A DNA stretch of 64,000 nt from positions 163,810,806 through 163,874,805 of the forward strand of contig CM035413.1 of NCBI GenBank assembly GCA_020310875.1, given 5' to 3'. Both the position numbers and the translations under genes were made by a program. A model generated the notes under the pieces. That model was given only the letters and a program-made list of their open reading frames with translations, ran no database searches and was not told the origin of the DNA. Below are positions 8,199-18,960 of this stretch, in pieces. This stretch comes from Ceratopteris richardii (taxonomy: Eukaryota > Streptophyta > Polypodiopsida > Polypodiales > Pteridaceae). Position 1 is the stretch's first letter; every line of letters starts with the position of its first letter.

Positions 8199-10823
8199 TC
8201 ATATTTCTTTTCTAATGATAAACTCAAATGGTGCCAATGCCTCTTTCCCATAAACTAAGCGAAATGGAGTCTCGCCTGTGGTTCCCCTCTTCGTAGTTCT
8301 GAAAGCCCAAATTGCACCAATTAGTGCTAGTGTCCAAGAGCTTTGATGATCAAAAGATAATTTGCAAAGTAGTCCAATCAAAATCTGATTGGAACTCTCT
8401 GCTTGGCCATTTGCCCTTGGGTAATAGGCACAAGACTTTTTATGGAAGATTTTGTACTTGTCAAATATAAACTCGAGCAATTGATTTACAAAATGTGTGC
8501 CCCTATCACTAGTAATTTCCAGTGGGCAACCAAATCTTGAGAAAATACGTTTATACATAAATTTAGCTACTGTCAGAGCCGTGCAGTCCACAGAAGCTTT
8601 AGCCTCTATCCATTTAGTGGCATAACATGTGGCCATTAAAATATACTTTTTACCTCCTAGTTGCCCAGTTGGGCTAATTGGCCCTATGAAATCAAGACCC
8701 CATCGTTCAAACGGAAGCCATCCGGTAGATATTACTAATGGTTGGAAATTCAATCTGGTTGGCGTGGGAGCACATCTCTGACAGATGTGGCATTCTTTTG
8801 CAAATTTGATTGCATCCTTGAAAATATGAGGCCACCATAACCCTTTGTGGATGATTCTATGAGCCAATTTTTCCCCCTTTAGGTGTCCTTCACTGTGTGC
8901 TGCCTCTAGCAAAAGATTTACCTCCTCTGGATAGACACATCTTCTCAAGATATCATCCTGACAGTATTTATATAAATTTCCATTTATAAGAGAATAGGCT
9001 TTGGTTTTCAGAAGTAATCTTCTTTTTTCTACTGGTGTCAAATGTTTTGGGATCTTTCCAGTAGTGAGAACATGAAGAATTTCATCATACCAACCAGTCC
9101 GTATTGCTACTAGAAAAAGATTGATATCCACCAATTCATCATTAATACCTGTTGCCTTTTCACTCATTGCCGTCCTGGACACTTGATCTGCCATGTAGTG
9201 CTCTTTTCCTAGCTTAATATGAATATCAAAATTAAATTCTTGAAATAGGAGTAACCACCTCCAAATCCTTCCAGCTACTCTAGGCTTGTTTATCAAATAC
9301 TTCAAGGGCTGATGATCAGAAATAACAATGAAATGTACACCAAGGATATAATGTCGGAACTTCTGAAGAGCAAATACAATAGCCAAACCTTCTCTTTCCG
9401 TTGTACTGTAATTTCTTTCAGCTTGGTTGAGTAGTCTGCTTGCATAAGAGATAGGTCTATCCACTTTGTGAGATGATGGTTGAGCTAGAACTGCACCAAC
9501 AGCATGAAGACTAGCATCTGTATGCACATGAAATTCCAATGACCAATTAGGAACACTTAAAAGTGGAGCAGTACATAGCCTCAACTTTAGTTCACAAAAT
9601 GCTTTGTCAGCTTCAGCACTCCATGAGAAAGGGATCTTTTTGCTGGTAAGCCTTGACAAGGGCTTAGCAATTTCCGAATACATCCTAATGAATCTTCTGT
9701 GATACCCTGCATGGCCCAAGAAACTTTGCACTTCCTTTGGGCTTTGTGGAATTGGCATGGAAAGAATAGCTGTAACCTTTGCAGGGTCAACAGTTATGCC
9801 TTCAGCAGATACTATGTGACCAAGAAGAGTGCCCTTAGTGACCAAAAAGTGACATTTATCAGGATTCAATTTCAAACCTGTTTTGAGACATTGCTCAAAA
9901 ATTTCTTTTAGATTTTCCAAATGGTCATGGAAATCTTGAACTTCTGCCCTTCTATCTGTACCTGAAAATACTGAAAAGTCATCCATGAAAATGTGTAGAA
10001 AGGTTGTTAACCATTTGCCCAATATCAGATACATCGTTCTATTAAATGAAGCCGGTGCATTCTTCAAACCAAAAGCCATTCGAGTATAGACATAAGTGCC
10101 CGAGGGAGTGACAAAGGTTGTTTTGTCCCTATCATCAGGATGGATCACTATCTGATTGTAACCACTAAAACCATCCAAGAAACTATACAAAGTGTGACCA
10201 GCTACCTCTTCAAGTACTTGCTCTGTGAAGGGCTGAGGAAATCCATCTTGAATAGTCACTTTATTCAAAGCACGGAAATCAACACATACCCTTATTTTTC
10301 CACTATTTTTCTTTGGCACAATAACCATAGAAGAAAGCCACCTGGAATGTTCTACTGGCACAATTATACCTGCTTCTTCTAGTTTTGTAATCTCTGCTTT
10401 TACTGCCTCTGCATACTTCGGATTGAGTCGATATGGCCTACTTCTTACAGGCGCAGCTCCCTCAACCAAGGGTATCCGATGTAATCCAAGCTCTTCTGGT
10501 ATTCCTGTTAGATCTTTGTAGGACCATGCAAAGACACTTTTGTAAGTAAAGAGCAAAGAAGTTACCTTCTGTAGTAAATTAGGATAATGCCACAGCCAGG
10601 ATGCCAAATGAACTACTTGAGGGTTCTCTTCATCCCCTAAATTTACTTCTTGAACCAATGTTTCAGGACTGGCCTTGTTTGATAAATCATCTCCACTATA
10701 TGGAGGAGTGGAGTTTAATTTATATTCTGCAACATGTTCTTCCATCCATCCTTGAGGTATATCTGAGAAAGGAAGATCTTCTCTGCCCTTAGGTTCAAAA
10801 TCTTCTACCTCTGATACTTTTAT
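8199..10823 (-). CDS. Element A pol: reverse transcriptase, RNase H, integrase core
   Basis: The frame opens after a TAG at 10824-10826, with the first ATG at 10745 (848 codons). Visible in order are RT (VPKKNSGKIRVCVDFRALN and the catalytic IFMDDFSVFSG), then RNase H (HVHTDASLHAVGAVL, ERNYSTTEREGLAIVFAL, SDHQPLKYL). The integrase follows, with zinc finger H-x-H...CHICQRC, core LDFIGPI, TSDRGTHF and NGQAESSN supplying the D-D-E residues. All catalytic motifs are intact. Pol is in the same frame as gag-protease with only the TAG between. It could be made by stop readthrough, or the element could be newly dead. Confidence 0.92.
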   Translation of the reverse strand: MKVSEVEDFEPKGREDLPFSDIPQGWMEEHVAEYKLNSTPPYSGDDLSNKASPETLVQEVNLGDEENPQVVHLASWLWHYPNLLQKVTSLLFTYKSVFAWSYKDLTGIPEELGLHRIPLVEGAAPVRSRPYRLNPKYAEAVKAEITKLEEAGIIVPVEHSRWLSSMVIVPKKNSGKIRVCVDFRALNKVTIQDGFPQPFTEQVLEEVAGHTLYSFLDGFSGYNQIVIHPDDRDKTTFVTPSGTYVYTRMAFGLKNAPASFNRTMYLILGKWLTTFLHIFMDDFSVFSGTDRRAEVQDFHDHLENLKEIFEQCLKTGLKLNPDKCHFLVTKGTLLGHIVSAEGITVDPAKVTAILSMPIPQSPKEVQSFLGHAGYHRRFIRMYSEIAKPLSRLTSKKIPFSWSAEADKAFCELKLRLCTAPLLSVPNWSLEFHVHTDASLHAVGAVLAQPSSHKVDRPISYASRLLNQAERNYSTTEREGLAIVFALQKFRHYILGVHFIVISDHQPLKYLINKPRVAGRIWRWLLLFQEFNFDIHIKLGKEHYMADQVSRTAMSEKATGINDELVDINLFLVAIRTGWYDEILHVLTTGKIPKHLTPVEKRRLLLKTKAYSLINGNLYKYCQDDILRRCVYPEEVNLLLEAAHSEGHLKGEKLAHRIIHKGLWWPHIFKDAIKFAKECHICQRCAPTPTRLNFQPLVISTGWLPFERWGLDFIGPISPTGQLGGKKYILMATCYATKWIEAKASVDCTALTVAKFMYKRIFSRFGCPLEITSDRGTHFVNQLLEFIFDKYKIFHKKSCAYYPRANGQAESSNQILIGLLCKLSFDHQSSWTLALIGAIWAFRTTKRGTTGETPFRLVYGKEALAPFEFIIRKEI

Positions 10824-13187
10824 CTAGGTTGCTTCCTCAAGGCTTATGCTTTCCGGCAATTGCTCATTCTCCAACACCTTGTGGTTTTCATTGCCCTTCC
10901 CTGTAATTACCTTATCTGCAACTTCTTCCTCAATTTCATTAATCTCCACTGTGCAACACTCTGCACTTCCCATCATCCATTTTAACAATGTATCCTCTTC
11001 TTGGGGTAGAGAGGGCATTACCTGAGTGTCCACAGTATATCCAGCAGTTTTTCCTGAGTCGAATCCTTCTTCCAAATGTAGTTGCAGTTGGCTATTGGTA
11101 TTTGTTGAAATCCATAGTTTATTTTTTCCCCAATCTTGCAAAGCTTTTGCTTGTCTCAGCCAAGGTCTTCCCAGGAGTAAAGGGTAAGAAGTCTCCTGTG
11201 GAAGTGCAATAACAACAAAATCTAGAACAAAATGGCAGCCCTGTACTACCATCAGTACCTTCTCAATAATGCCTAGTGGCGCAACCCGATGTTGATCTGC
11301 CAATGTAACCGTGAATGGTGCCAACTTGGTGGGGTTCAATTTCAGCTTCTTCATTGTAAAATCTGGTATTAAATTGATACCAGAGCCTCCATCTATGATC
11401 ACACCTGTGAGAGTTTCATCCTTTATACAAACAGATAATCTTGAGCTTTGGTAGTCTGCTAAGGGTGCAGGGGGAAAATCAACCATGAAACCATCTATAC
11501 TAGGTGATTGGACCAAGTGAGCAGAGTGTATAATCTTTAATAAATCACTTCTTATTTGTGAATCCATCCTTATAAGTTCATAGAGACTAATCTTGTGGTG
11601 AATACCTTTCAAGATCTGTTCAATGTTTACCTCCTGAGTATTTTCTTGTAGACGTGTTGGTTGGCCCCTTAGAGAAGTAGTCATTTCTTCATAAGCTCCT
11701 TCAATTTCCACTTGGTCCTTCCATCCAGACTTCTTTTCTTCCTCTTTCTCCTGAATTCCTTGTTGTTCCCCCCTAAGGTTTGTTGCTGCTTGCCTAGCTC
11801 TGGTCATCATGGGCATAGCAGAGGATGAAACAGCATAAGATTGAGTAGTCATACCTTCTACTGGTGGGGAGACTGCAATCATGTGAATTGGAGCAGGACG
11901 ACCTCTTGGGCAATCTTTGGTATAATGATCCTTGGCCTCTGGGCAATGTTGACAGGGAGGTGCATCTTCTGGAAGAGAACACCTATTTTGCATGTGGCCG
12001 TATTCACCACAACGATAGCACATCAAAGGTCTATTATATCTAGGCTTTGCAGGCCTATTCTCCTCTCTGTTAGGTGTATTCGAAGTACTAGCATAGTATG
12101 AATCCAAAGTTTGAGGGTTACCTCTCTGCTGTGTGCCCTTGAGGTAGTAGCAATCTCTGGCTTCATGCCCATCCTTCCCACAAAATTGACAGCTTACCTT
12201 ATTGGGACAATTAGCATTAGAATGTCCATTGTTGTTACAGATCGTGCACCAAATTTGTCTCCTTATATCCTGAGTGGTCCTCAAATCTTCTAACTCACGG
12301 CGAAGTTGAGCTACTTCATCATCAGTGCGACGCAGTGGTGGCAAGACCTTCTCTTCTTGTTGATTTTGTTGCATCTTTAATACTTCCAATTCCCTACTCA
12401 GTTGCTCAATAGGATCCAGGTCTGCAGCATACTTAGGTTGTGTATCCCCTTCAAAATGTTGCCTTGCTTCTTCAATGCGTGATGCCGCTGCAACAAAATC
12501 ATTGAGGGTGGCATCCGATCTAAGAGACTCACGAAGCTTCTGCTGAGATGACCTGGGTAGAGCCTTCTCTATCCACTTTTTAACCAAAAAGTCACCTGGG
12601 GCATGTGGCAGACGTGCAACAAGTGCTTTTGTTCTAGTGTGAAGTTCATGAAAAGATTCACCTGGTCTTAGCTTCAAATTCTCTAGCTGATCTAGAGCTC
12701 TTTCTGAGGAATCACTTGGTCGAAATGTCTGTGAGAATGCCGCCTTCAAAGCCTCCCATGTAGTGAAATGGCCATCTGCATATTGACTATACCATTTATC
12801 TGCAAGACCCTCCAATGTGGATGGGAAAAGTGCCAACATTGCATCTTCTCTATTCTGCAGACCACGTCCACGGCATAAAGAGATAAATCTCCTCACATGA
12901 TCATCAGCATCTTCATAAGCATGTCCCTTGAAGGTAGGGAACTTGATGTTGATCCTGGAGAGTAGATGAGAAAGATCCTCCATTTGGACTGGTGTCTCTT
13001 CTGACGTATCTGAGGAGAAGTCTAGAGTTCTCCTATACCCTTCTTTTGACAATGGTGTCGCACCCAAATCAATAGACAAATTTAGGGAGGACAGAGGGGC
13101 GGTAGACTCACTAGCCGTGGTTATTGCTAACTTGTTAAGGCTCCTTCGAACACGAAGAGATTCCTTATCTGCTCGTGTATGGGTCAT
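10824..13187 (-). CDS. Element A gag-protease
   Basis: The likely start is ATG at 13187 (MTHTRADKESLRVRRSL), about 70 nt inside the 5' LTR. The central region FEGHAYEDADDHVRRF-like through RPGESFHELHTRTKALV is a retrotransposon gag (capsid) domain. Three Cys-rich knuckles follow: CTICNNNGHSNANC with CQFCGKDGHEARDC, CYRCGEYGHMQNRC, and a divergent CQHC...HYTKDC. An aspartic protease comes next, with active site VIIDGGSGINLIPD (DGGSG instead of D-S/T-G) and flap-to-C-terminal motif LLLGRPWLRQ. The ORF ends with TAG at 10824-10826. Confidence 0.9.
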   Translation of the reverse strand: MTHTRADKESLRVRRSLNKLAITTASESTAPLSSLNLSIDLGATPLSKEGYRRTLDFSSDTSEETPVQMEDLSHLLSRINIKFPTFKGHAYEDADDHVRRFISLCRGRGLQNREDAMLALFPSTLEGLADKWYSQYADGHFTTWEALKAAFSQTFRPSDSSERALDQLENLKLRPGESFHELHTRTKALVARLPHAPGDFLVKKWIEKALPRSSQQKLRESLRSDATLNDFVAAASRIEEARQHFEGDTQPKYAADLDPIEQLSRELEVLKMQQNQQEEKVLPPLRRTDDEVAQLRRELEDLRTTQDIRRQIWCTICNNNGHSNANCPNKVSCQFCGKDGHEARDCYYLKGTQQRGNPQTLDSYYASTSNTPNREENRPAKPRYNRPLMCYRCGEYGHMQNRCSLPEDAPPCQHCPEAKDHYTKDCPRGRPAPIHMIAVSPPVEGMTTQSYAVSSSAMPMMTRARQAATNLRGEQQGIQEKEEEKKSGWKDQVEIEGAYEEMTTSLRGQPTRLQENTQEVNIEQILKGIHHKISLYELIRMDSQIRSDLLKIIHSAHLVQSPSIDGFMVDFPPAPLADYQSSRLSVCIKDETLTGVIIDGGSGINLIPDFTMKKLKLNPTKLAPFTVTLADQHRVAPLGIIEKVLMVVQGCHFVLDFVVIALPQETSYPLLLGRPWLRQAKALQDWGKNKLWISTNTNSQLQLHLEEGFDSGKTAGYTVDTQVMPSLPQEEDTLLKWMMGSAECCTVEINEIEEEVADKVITGKGNENHKVLENEQLPESISLEEAT

Positions 13188-13238
13188 GTACCTATTCGCA
13201 ATTGCAATAGGGAAAAACACCTCTCACAGAAATGCAAA

Positions 13239-13257
13239 GGTCCCACCGGGCGTGCCA
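13239..13257 (-). other. Primer-binding site of element A
   Basis: The minus strand reads TGGCACGCCCGGTGGGACC three bases after the 5' LTR end. It starts with TGG (complement of tRNA CCA) and has the length of a tRNA 3' acceptor/T-arm match. It is not the common tRNA-iMet site. The matching tRNA was not determined. Confidence 0.75.
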
Positions 13258-13833
13258 AACTGTAGAGGAGGTACTGGGGTATCCACTTTTAACAAAAAAA
13301 AAAAAAAGTAGAGTTTAAAGATTAACACATCCAGTACGTCGCCTACTCAAGGGGGGTTCACTTTAGGGAAGTATACCCTTTAACATTTCTGTGAGCAGGC
13401 AGATAACACGGTTTGCACAGAGTGGTACATACTTCAGAAAATATGAACAACTATTGACCAAGGAAGACCATACACTTCTTGATTCGGTTCAGATGATTAC
13501 AAGAATTGTCAAGGAAATGCTCAAAAACTAATGCTCAGAGCTTCGGGGTACTCTATGCAGAGAAATACAGATCAATACAAATGATGAAGGAATTGCTCAA
13601 GAGAATAGAGCTTAACACCAATAGGTCTCACAGAAAAGAAAGAAACTCCAAGACACTCTCTTACACTATAGTGCTCATAGCCCTCCACTGAGAAGCCTAC
13701 CCTCTGAATCCACGCTACAGTGTAGCCCCTACAATAGGCTTGAAACCACCAAGTGCAAGAGAGAACTTCTGCACGTATACACGCGTCAAAGTAACTCTGA
13801 AAAAATGTACCCCAATGAGCAAAAATCCATTGC

Positions 13834-13841
13834 TTTTATAG
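13834..13841 (-). promoter_or_regulatory. TATA box of element A, 5' LTR
   Basis: CTTTTATA on the plus strand, that is TATAAAAG in the transcription direction, in the same context as the left LTR copy. As part of the 5' LTR this is the functional promoter copy. Confidence 0.65.
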
Positions 13842-14345
13842 GCCCCAATAGGCCAAGAGAGTCTTGCCGAATCTTCACGTCCACTGATCACGCGCCGGTT
13901 AATCACCCAAAATTGGGGGTAGGTCAAATATTCCTCTTGATTTGGATTGGTCCAAAAAATAGGTAGTCGCCGTGAATGGTTGGCGGCAACATTTGTTTAT
14001 CCACTTTCACTTTTTAACAATTCCACTCTAATTTAAAGTCTTTATTAGCTCCGATGATGACTGATAATTGTGAAACATATTGAACTCTTGGACCAGAAGG
14101 AGCTTCTTCCTCCTCTTCATAAGCCTCATGCATGAGTTGATGTTGTTCCCTCCTCATTTCTTCTTCCATGCTAACATTTTGTAGAATGGGTTCCTCATAT
14201 TCATCAGACTCCATATTCGCCATCTCCTGAGATTGCTTGGAAGGAAGAATTGTCACCAAAATTGTGCGGGGGTGGGTGTGTAACGGTGGGGGAGGCACAT
14301 GTGTGCAGGTGGAGGGAGTGGCGGCAGGTATGCATGTGAGGGGGC

Positions 14346-15320
14346 GAGGGGCGCAAGGAGTGGGGAGAGAGAGAGAGGGAGAGAGAGAGGCGCAAGGGGT
14401 GGGGTGGTGGGATGGGGGAGTGGGGTGGGGTGGTGGGATGGGGAAGTGGGGTGGGGTGGTGGGGTGGAGTCGTGGGGTGGGGTGGTGGGGTGGAGTAGTG
14501 GGGTGGGGTGATGGGATGGAGGAGTGAGGTGGAGAGGGGGGCGCAAGGGGTGGGGAGAGAGAGAGCGGGAGAGAGAGAGGGAGAGGCGCAAGGGGTGGGG
14601 AGAGAGAGAGAGGGAGAGGTGCAAGGGGTGGGGTGGTGGGATGGGGGAGTGGGGTGGGGTGGTGGGATGGGGGAGTGGGGTGGGGTGGTGGGGTGGAGTC
14701 GTGGGGTGGGGTGGTGGGGTGGAGTCGTGGGGTGGGGTGGTGGGATGGGGGAGTGGGGTGGGGTGGTGGGGTGGAGTCGTGGGGTGGGGTTGTGGGGTGG
14801 AGTAGTGGGGTGGGGTGGTGGGATGGAGGAGTGAGGTGGAGAGGGGGGCGCAAGGGGTGGGGAGAGAGAGAGCGGGAGAGAGAGAGGGAGAGGCGCAAGG
14901 GGTGGGGATAGAGAGAGGGAGAGGCGCAAGGGGTGGGGAGAGAGAGGGGGAGAGGCGCAAGGGGTGGGGTGGTGGGATGGGGGAGTGGGGTGGGGTGGTG
15001 GGATGGGGGAGTGGGGTGGGGTGGTGGGGTGGAGTCGTGGGGTGGGGTTGTGGGGTGGAGTAGTGGGGTGGGGTGGTGGGATGGAGGAGTGAGGTGGAGA
15101 GGGGGGCGCAAGGGGTGGGGAGAGAGAGAACGGGAGAGAGAGAGGGAGAGGTGCAAGGGGTGGGGAGAGAGAGAGAGGGAGAGAGAGAGGGAGAGGCGCA
15201 AGGGGTGGGGTGGTGGGATGGGGGAGTGGGGTGGGGGTGGTGGGGTGGGGGAGTGAGGTGGGGTGGTGGGGTGGAGTAGTGGGGTGGAGAAGGGGGCGCA
15301 AGGGGTGGGGAGAGAGAAAG
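14346..15320. repeat. GGGGTGG/GAGAGA minisatellite in LTR A (right)
   Basis: Near-identical to 6757-7740, differing by a few repeat-unit gains and losses and point changes. This shows the array turns over faster than the rest of the LTR. Confidence 0.9.
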
Positions 15321-15509
15321 AGGAGGGGTGCTACAGACCTAGATATACATAGTGCGAGCTAATTTGAAGGTATGGGTAATCTTTTGCTTTAAGGAATCGA
15401 ACATATCCTTCAAAATTGCAGGTTCTATCAGTTGTGCATCAGTCCTAACGAAACTGGTAGCGATGAGGTGGCTTATTAGTAACTCCATCCACGTCTGCAA
15501 AAATGATTC

Positions 15510-17472
15510 CTATAAATAAAATTCATTGGCGAGTGCAACATCTCTGCGTAGCTTTATGTCAGCTACCTGTGCATCAATACGAGAGAGCCTATTTGCCTGA
15601 ACTCCCAATTGTTTTTCTCCTCTCTCAAGTTCTTGAGCTTGAAACTGCATTGTTTTGTAGAAGTCTTCTCTCTCCTTTTGCACACCTGCAAGTTCCTTCT
15701 TCAACTGGAGGATCTTGGCAATCTCAATAGTAAACTCTTGATCTCTCTGGAACATCTGCTCAGTGCATTATGGAATTCAGCTTCAGCTTTAAGTACATTG
15801 GCCGCCAGCGACTGCGAAGCCTCTTCTAAAATGCTAAGTGCATCCCTCGTACTATGGACCTCGTTGCCTAATGCTGTCATAGCATCCTTTTTATCTGCAA
15901 CTTCTTGCTTCAATTTGGTAATTTCGGTGTCCTGTTGAGCAATGATATTGTCTTTTGTGGTTAACTATTCTTGCATTTGCTATATTTGAGTATGCAATGA
16001 ATGATTCTCGGCTTTGGCCTCAAGTATTTCTTCCTTGAGGGGCACGATGTCAGCTTCTAGGAGATCCACTTTACTATGCAGTTCCTGGCGAAGTGACTGT
16101 TGGGTCATCTTCATCTGAAGAGGCAACTGCTGGGAGAATTGAATGAGTAATTGGCCCATGGATGCCAATTCAGTGAACATTACTGCTAGAGGAAGAGAAG
16201 GAGGAGGTTGCGATGGTGGGGTAGCAAGTAGGTGAGGTGATGATGGGGGAGAGTAATCGAGAGAGGAGAGGAGAGTAGCCAATGCCTCACAAATGGCAGT
16301 TGAAGGTGCAATGGGAGGAACTTCAGCGGCATATGGAATGGTGGTTGGAGGAGGAAGAGGAAGAAGAGAGGTTGGGAGGAATACAATTCCAGTTTCATGT
16401 TGAGGGACTGACAAAGCGAGTTCGGTAACTACTTCTTCAATAACGGTCGATTGATTAACTATATCTGCTTGGTCATCTGTATCTTGTGGAGAAGGAGGAC
16501 GACATTCGCTAACAATGGTAGCTTCCATTGTCTCTTTCAAAGGATCAACATCCAATTGCTCTGGTTCATTTTTCGGTTGGACTTCAGCAATATCTTCCAT
16601 GATCACGTCTGGCCCCTGCTGCTGGCTAGGAGAAGAGGATGCTGATGGGCCTTGTAAAGTGGTGGCGGTATCATGAAAGAGTTCAACTTCTTGAAATGCG
16701 ATTGAACCCTGCACCTAGATTTCAAATGGGCTAAGACGTCTGCGTCTTCACTGGAAGAAATGGAGCAGGTCTTCATCATCATCATCATCCATTATCTACG
16801 TAGACTCCTCATGTAGAAGCATGGTATTCATTGGAGGTGGTTGCGCTTCGTTGGAGGTGGTTGCACTTCTTGTATCACCGGAAGAAGAAGGGAGAGCAAA
16901 TGCGGCAGCCGAGTTCTCGGAATCTCGTTCTTGGCTAATTACTTGGTAACTACTTGGCATTCGTGGTGAATGCGCCGGAAGAAAAAGGACGTGAAATTGA
17001 TGGTTTCTCTAGAAGCAGTGTCTATCATGGAATAGAATGGGCGAGGGATATCGTAAGTTCGTTTCTGCAGGTTTAAGGCTACGACAAGAAATTGAAGCAT
17101 GGTGCGCTCGGGTTCAACTCGACAAAGAATGGCAAACTCATTAGATGAGTGCCAAGGAAATAGTCCCTTCATTGTCGCCATAGGGAGATGCAGTCCATCG
17201 ACCAACCCCTCCTAAGGGAGACGAAACCCCTCAGCGATAGTGTTGAATGTGACGACGACACGAGGGTTTTAACACGTTAATGACCAGCATTGCTCGGTAG
17301 TAGGCGTGGCGGCTATGGAAGATATAGTTTTCGCAAAAAAGGGATGACACTCCACTGAATGCCAAGGTAATTTAGCGAAGTCGAAGAGCCCTCGGGCATG
17401 CAAGTACTCACTCACATCCGGATTGAGACCCGCATGGAAGGTTACGATGTTCGCAAGAGCTTCCATGCGCAC
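15510..17472 (-). pseudogene. Element B extra 3' ORF downstream of integrase (coiled-coil, unrecognised)
   Basis: Several minus-strand ORFs between the integrase and the 3' LTR look like one decayed protein. An N-terminal globular part (from 17472, residues LFDFAKLPWHSVECHPFF, then GLVDGLHLPMATMKGLFPWH) is followed by a Pro/Ser/acidic linker (16714-16200). A C-terminal coiled-coil region comes last (LLEADIVPLKEEILEAKAEN; KKELAGVQKEREDFYKTMQF). Stops include TAA and TAG. Additional ORFs at this position are known in Tat and Athila-type plant gypsy elements. I do not recognise this one and see no clear signal peptide or envelope-like membrane segment. Confidence 0.6.
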
Positions 17473-17839
17473 TCAGAAATAGTTGAAAACACAAAACACG
17501 CAAGGGTTGCAAACACACAAAGACACAATAGCGACTAATAGCGGAAAGAACAAGATTAAGTAGAAACACTTGAAAAATCAGGCGGCAAGGACCCTAATCA
17601 TAACGTAGTATTGAAAATATACCGATATAATGGCGACATGCACACATTAATAGAATCGACGACGTAGAGGCGGCTATTAATCATGGTTAGATAAGAAGAC
17701 AGAAGGATTATGGTCAGTTGGTCACCCGAAACACAGAGATCAGAAAAGAAAGTTGATGGAAAAGAGTGGCAAGAGAAAAGGAATAAAAATACGGAGAACA
17801 CCTCATGAGGTGGTAGATGACAGATAATAGGGTCGAAGC

Positions 17840-18960
17840 TTCGAACCATTAATCCCTTTAGGGAGAAGGTGACCAGTTAAAGTGGATAACCGAAAAGTTG
17901 CGGGTCTCACTTGTTCAACAATACGGTATGGACCGAATCAGCACAGTTTAAATTTTTTGGCGGATCTATTAGACTAAGCATTATAGAAGAGGACTAATTG
18001 GTTTACCGTAAATACGAGAGTTTTGAGGAAACGATCGTGGGTTTTGGCTTGTCTCAGCTGCACTTCCTGCAGCACCAAGAAACTCTCCAGACGTTGTTCA
18101 TCCAGAGACTGTAAAGCCTCTAATCGAAAGGGAAAAGATTCTTCCAGTAATAGCTTCCGTTCAAGGGCCACACGCAGTCTGGGAACCACCAGTTCCATAG
18201 GAGCAATCGCTTACAATCCATACACCAACTTAAAAGGATTTGTTTCGGTCGCCACTTTGTATGTGGTACGATAAGCCCATAATACAACAGGTAGGAATTG
18301 ATCCCATCTTTCAGGGCATTCCAATACCAGTTTCTTTAAGATGTTCAGTAGGGATTTATTTGTACTCTCCGCAAGCCCATTCGCTTGTGGGTAATACGAG
18401 GAGCTAAACTTATGCACAATCTGGAAAGTATTAGTAAGCACTTGCATTAATGTATTTGCAAAGTGTGTCCCTTGGTTAGTTACTATCTCCAAGGGTAACC
18501 CATAGCGCGAAAAAATATCCTTCATCAAACATTTAGCTACCGCAACAGTTGTAGCTCACCGAAGAGCCCAAGCTTCGGCCCATCGAGTCGCATAATCCAT
18601 GCAAGTCAGAATGTATCTGTTATTGGTGATTATTTTCGAAGGTGTAATTGGCCCTATAAAATCCAAATCCCATTTCTGAAAAGGCTCAAGAGGCACAACT
18701 AGTTGGAGTGGAAAGAGATGTCGTTGTAGAGGTTGACTGCATCATTGACATGCATCACACTACCGCACGTACTGGGTTACATCACGGTACATCATAGACC
18801 ACCACAAACCACTCTGTAGGATCTTTCGGTGTGTCAGGTCAATCGCAAAATCTCCTCCGGTTGGAGCAGAATGAGCCATTGTAATTACGGAAGCAATTTC
18901 ATGTGGGGGAACACATCTGAGCAACAGGCTTGAGTGATCCATATAATATAACTGCCCAAC
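17840..18960 (-). pseudogene. Element B integrase
   Basis: Minus-strand fragments read in order: zinc-finger region (LTHRKILQSGLWWSMMYRDV), core start KWDLDFIGPI (about 18650-18690), then 18528-18211 with VTNQGTHF and NGLAESTNKSLL. A linker (17974-18198) and a GPYRIVEQVRPATF-like end (about 17860-17960) follow. The second catalytic Asp is replaced by Asn (TNQGTHF instead of TDQGTHF). Internal stops separate the pieces, so the enzyme is dead. Confidence 0.8.

Larger units (their letters stand above)
5670..15335 (-). mobile_element. Ty3/gypsy element A, nearly intact, nested in B
   Basis: Two LTRs with TGTAG...CTACA ends (5670-7756 and 13261-15335) flank gag-pro-pol read on the minus strand. 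A primer-binding site and polypurine tract are in the right places. By eye the LTRs differ at only about ten positions in their first 1.1 kb, so insertion was recent. Domain order protease-RT-RNase H-integrase puts it in Ty3/gypsy. No 5-bp target duplication is visible (ATGAG at left, GACCT at right), which suggests flank mutation, inter-element recombination or imprecise integration. Confidence 0.9.
13261..15335 (-). repeat. Element A 5' LTR
   Basis: This 2,075-bp LTR pairs with 5670-7756. It begins TGTAGAGGAGG and ends GGGTGCTACA on the plus strand. It holds the same minisatellite (14346-15320) and acidic coding-like segment. Transcription of element A should start in this copy. Confidence 0.9.

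Noticed and set aside
5665..15340. 5-bp target duplication for element A
   Set aside because: ATGAG on the left and GACCT on the right do not match. Shifting the borders within the TG...CA constraint did not help.
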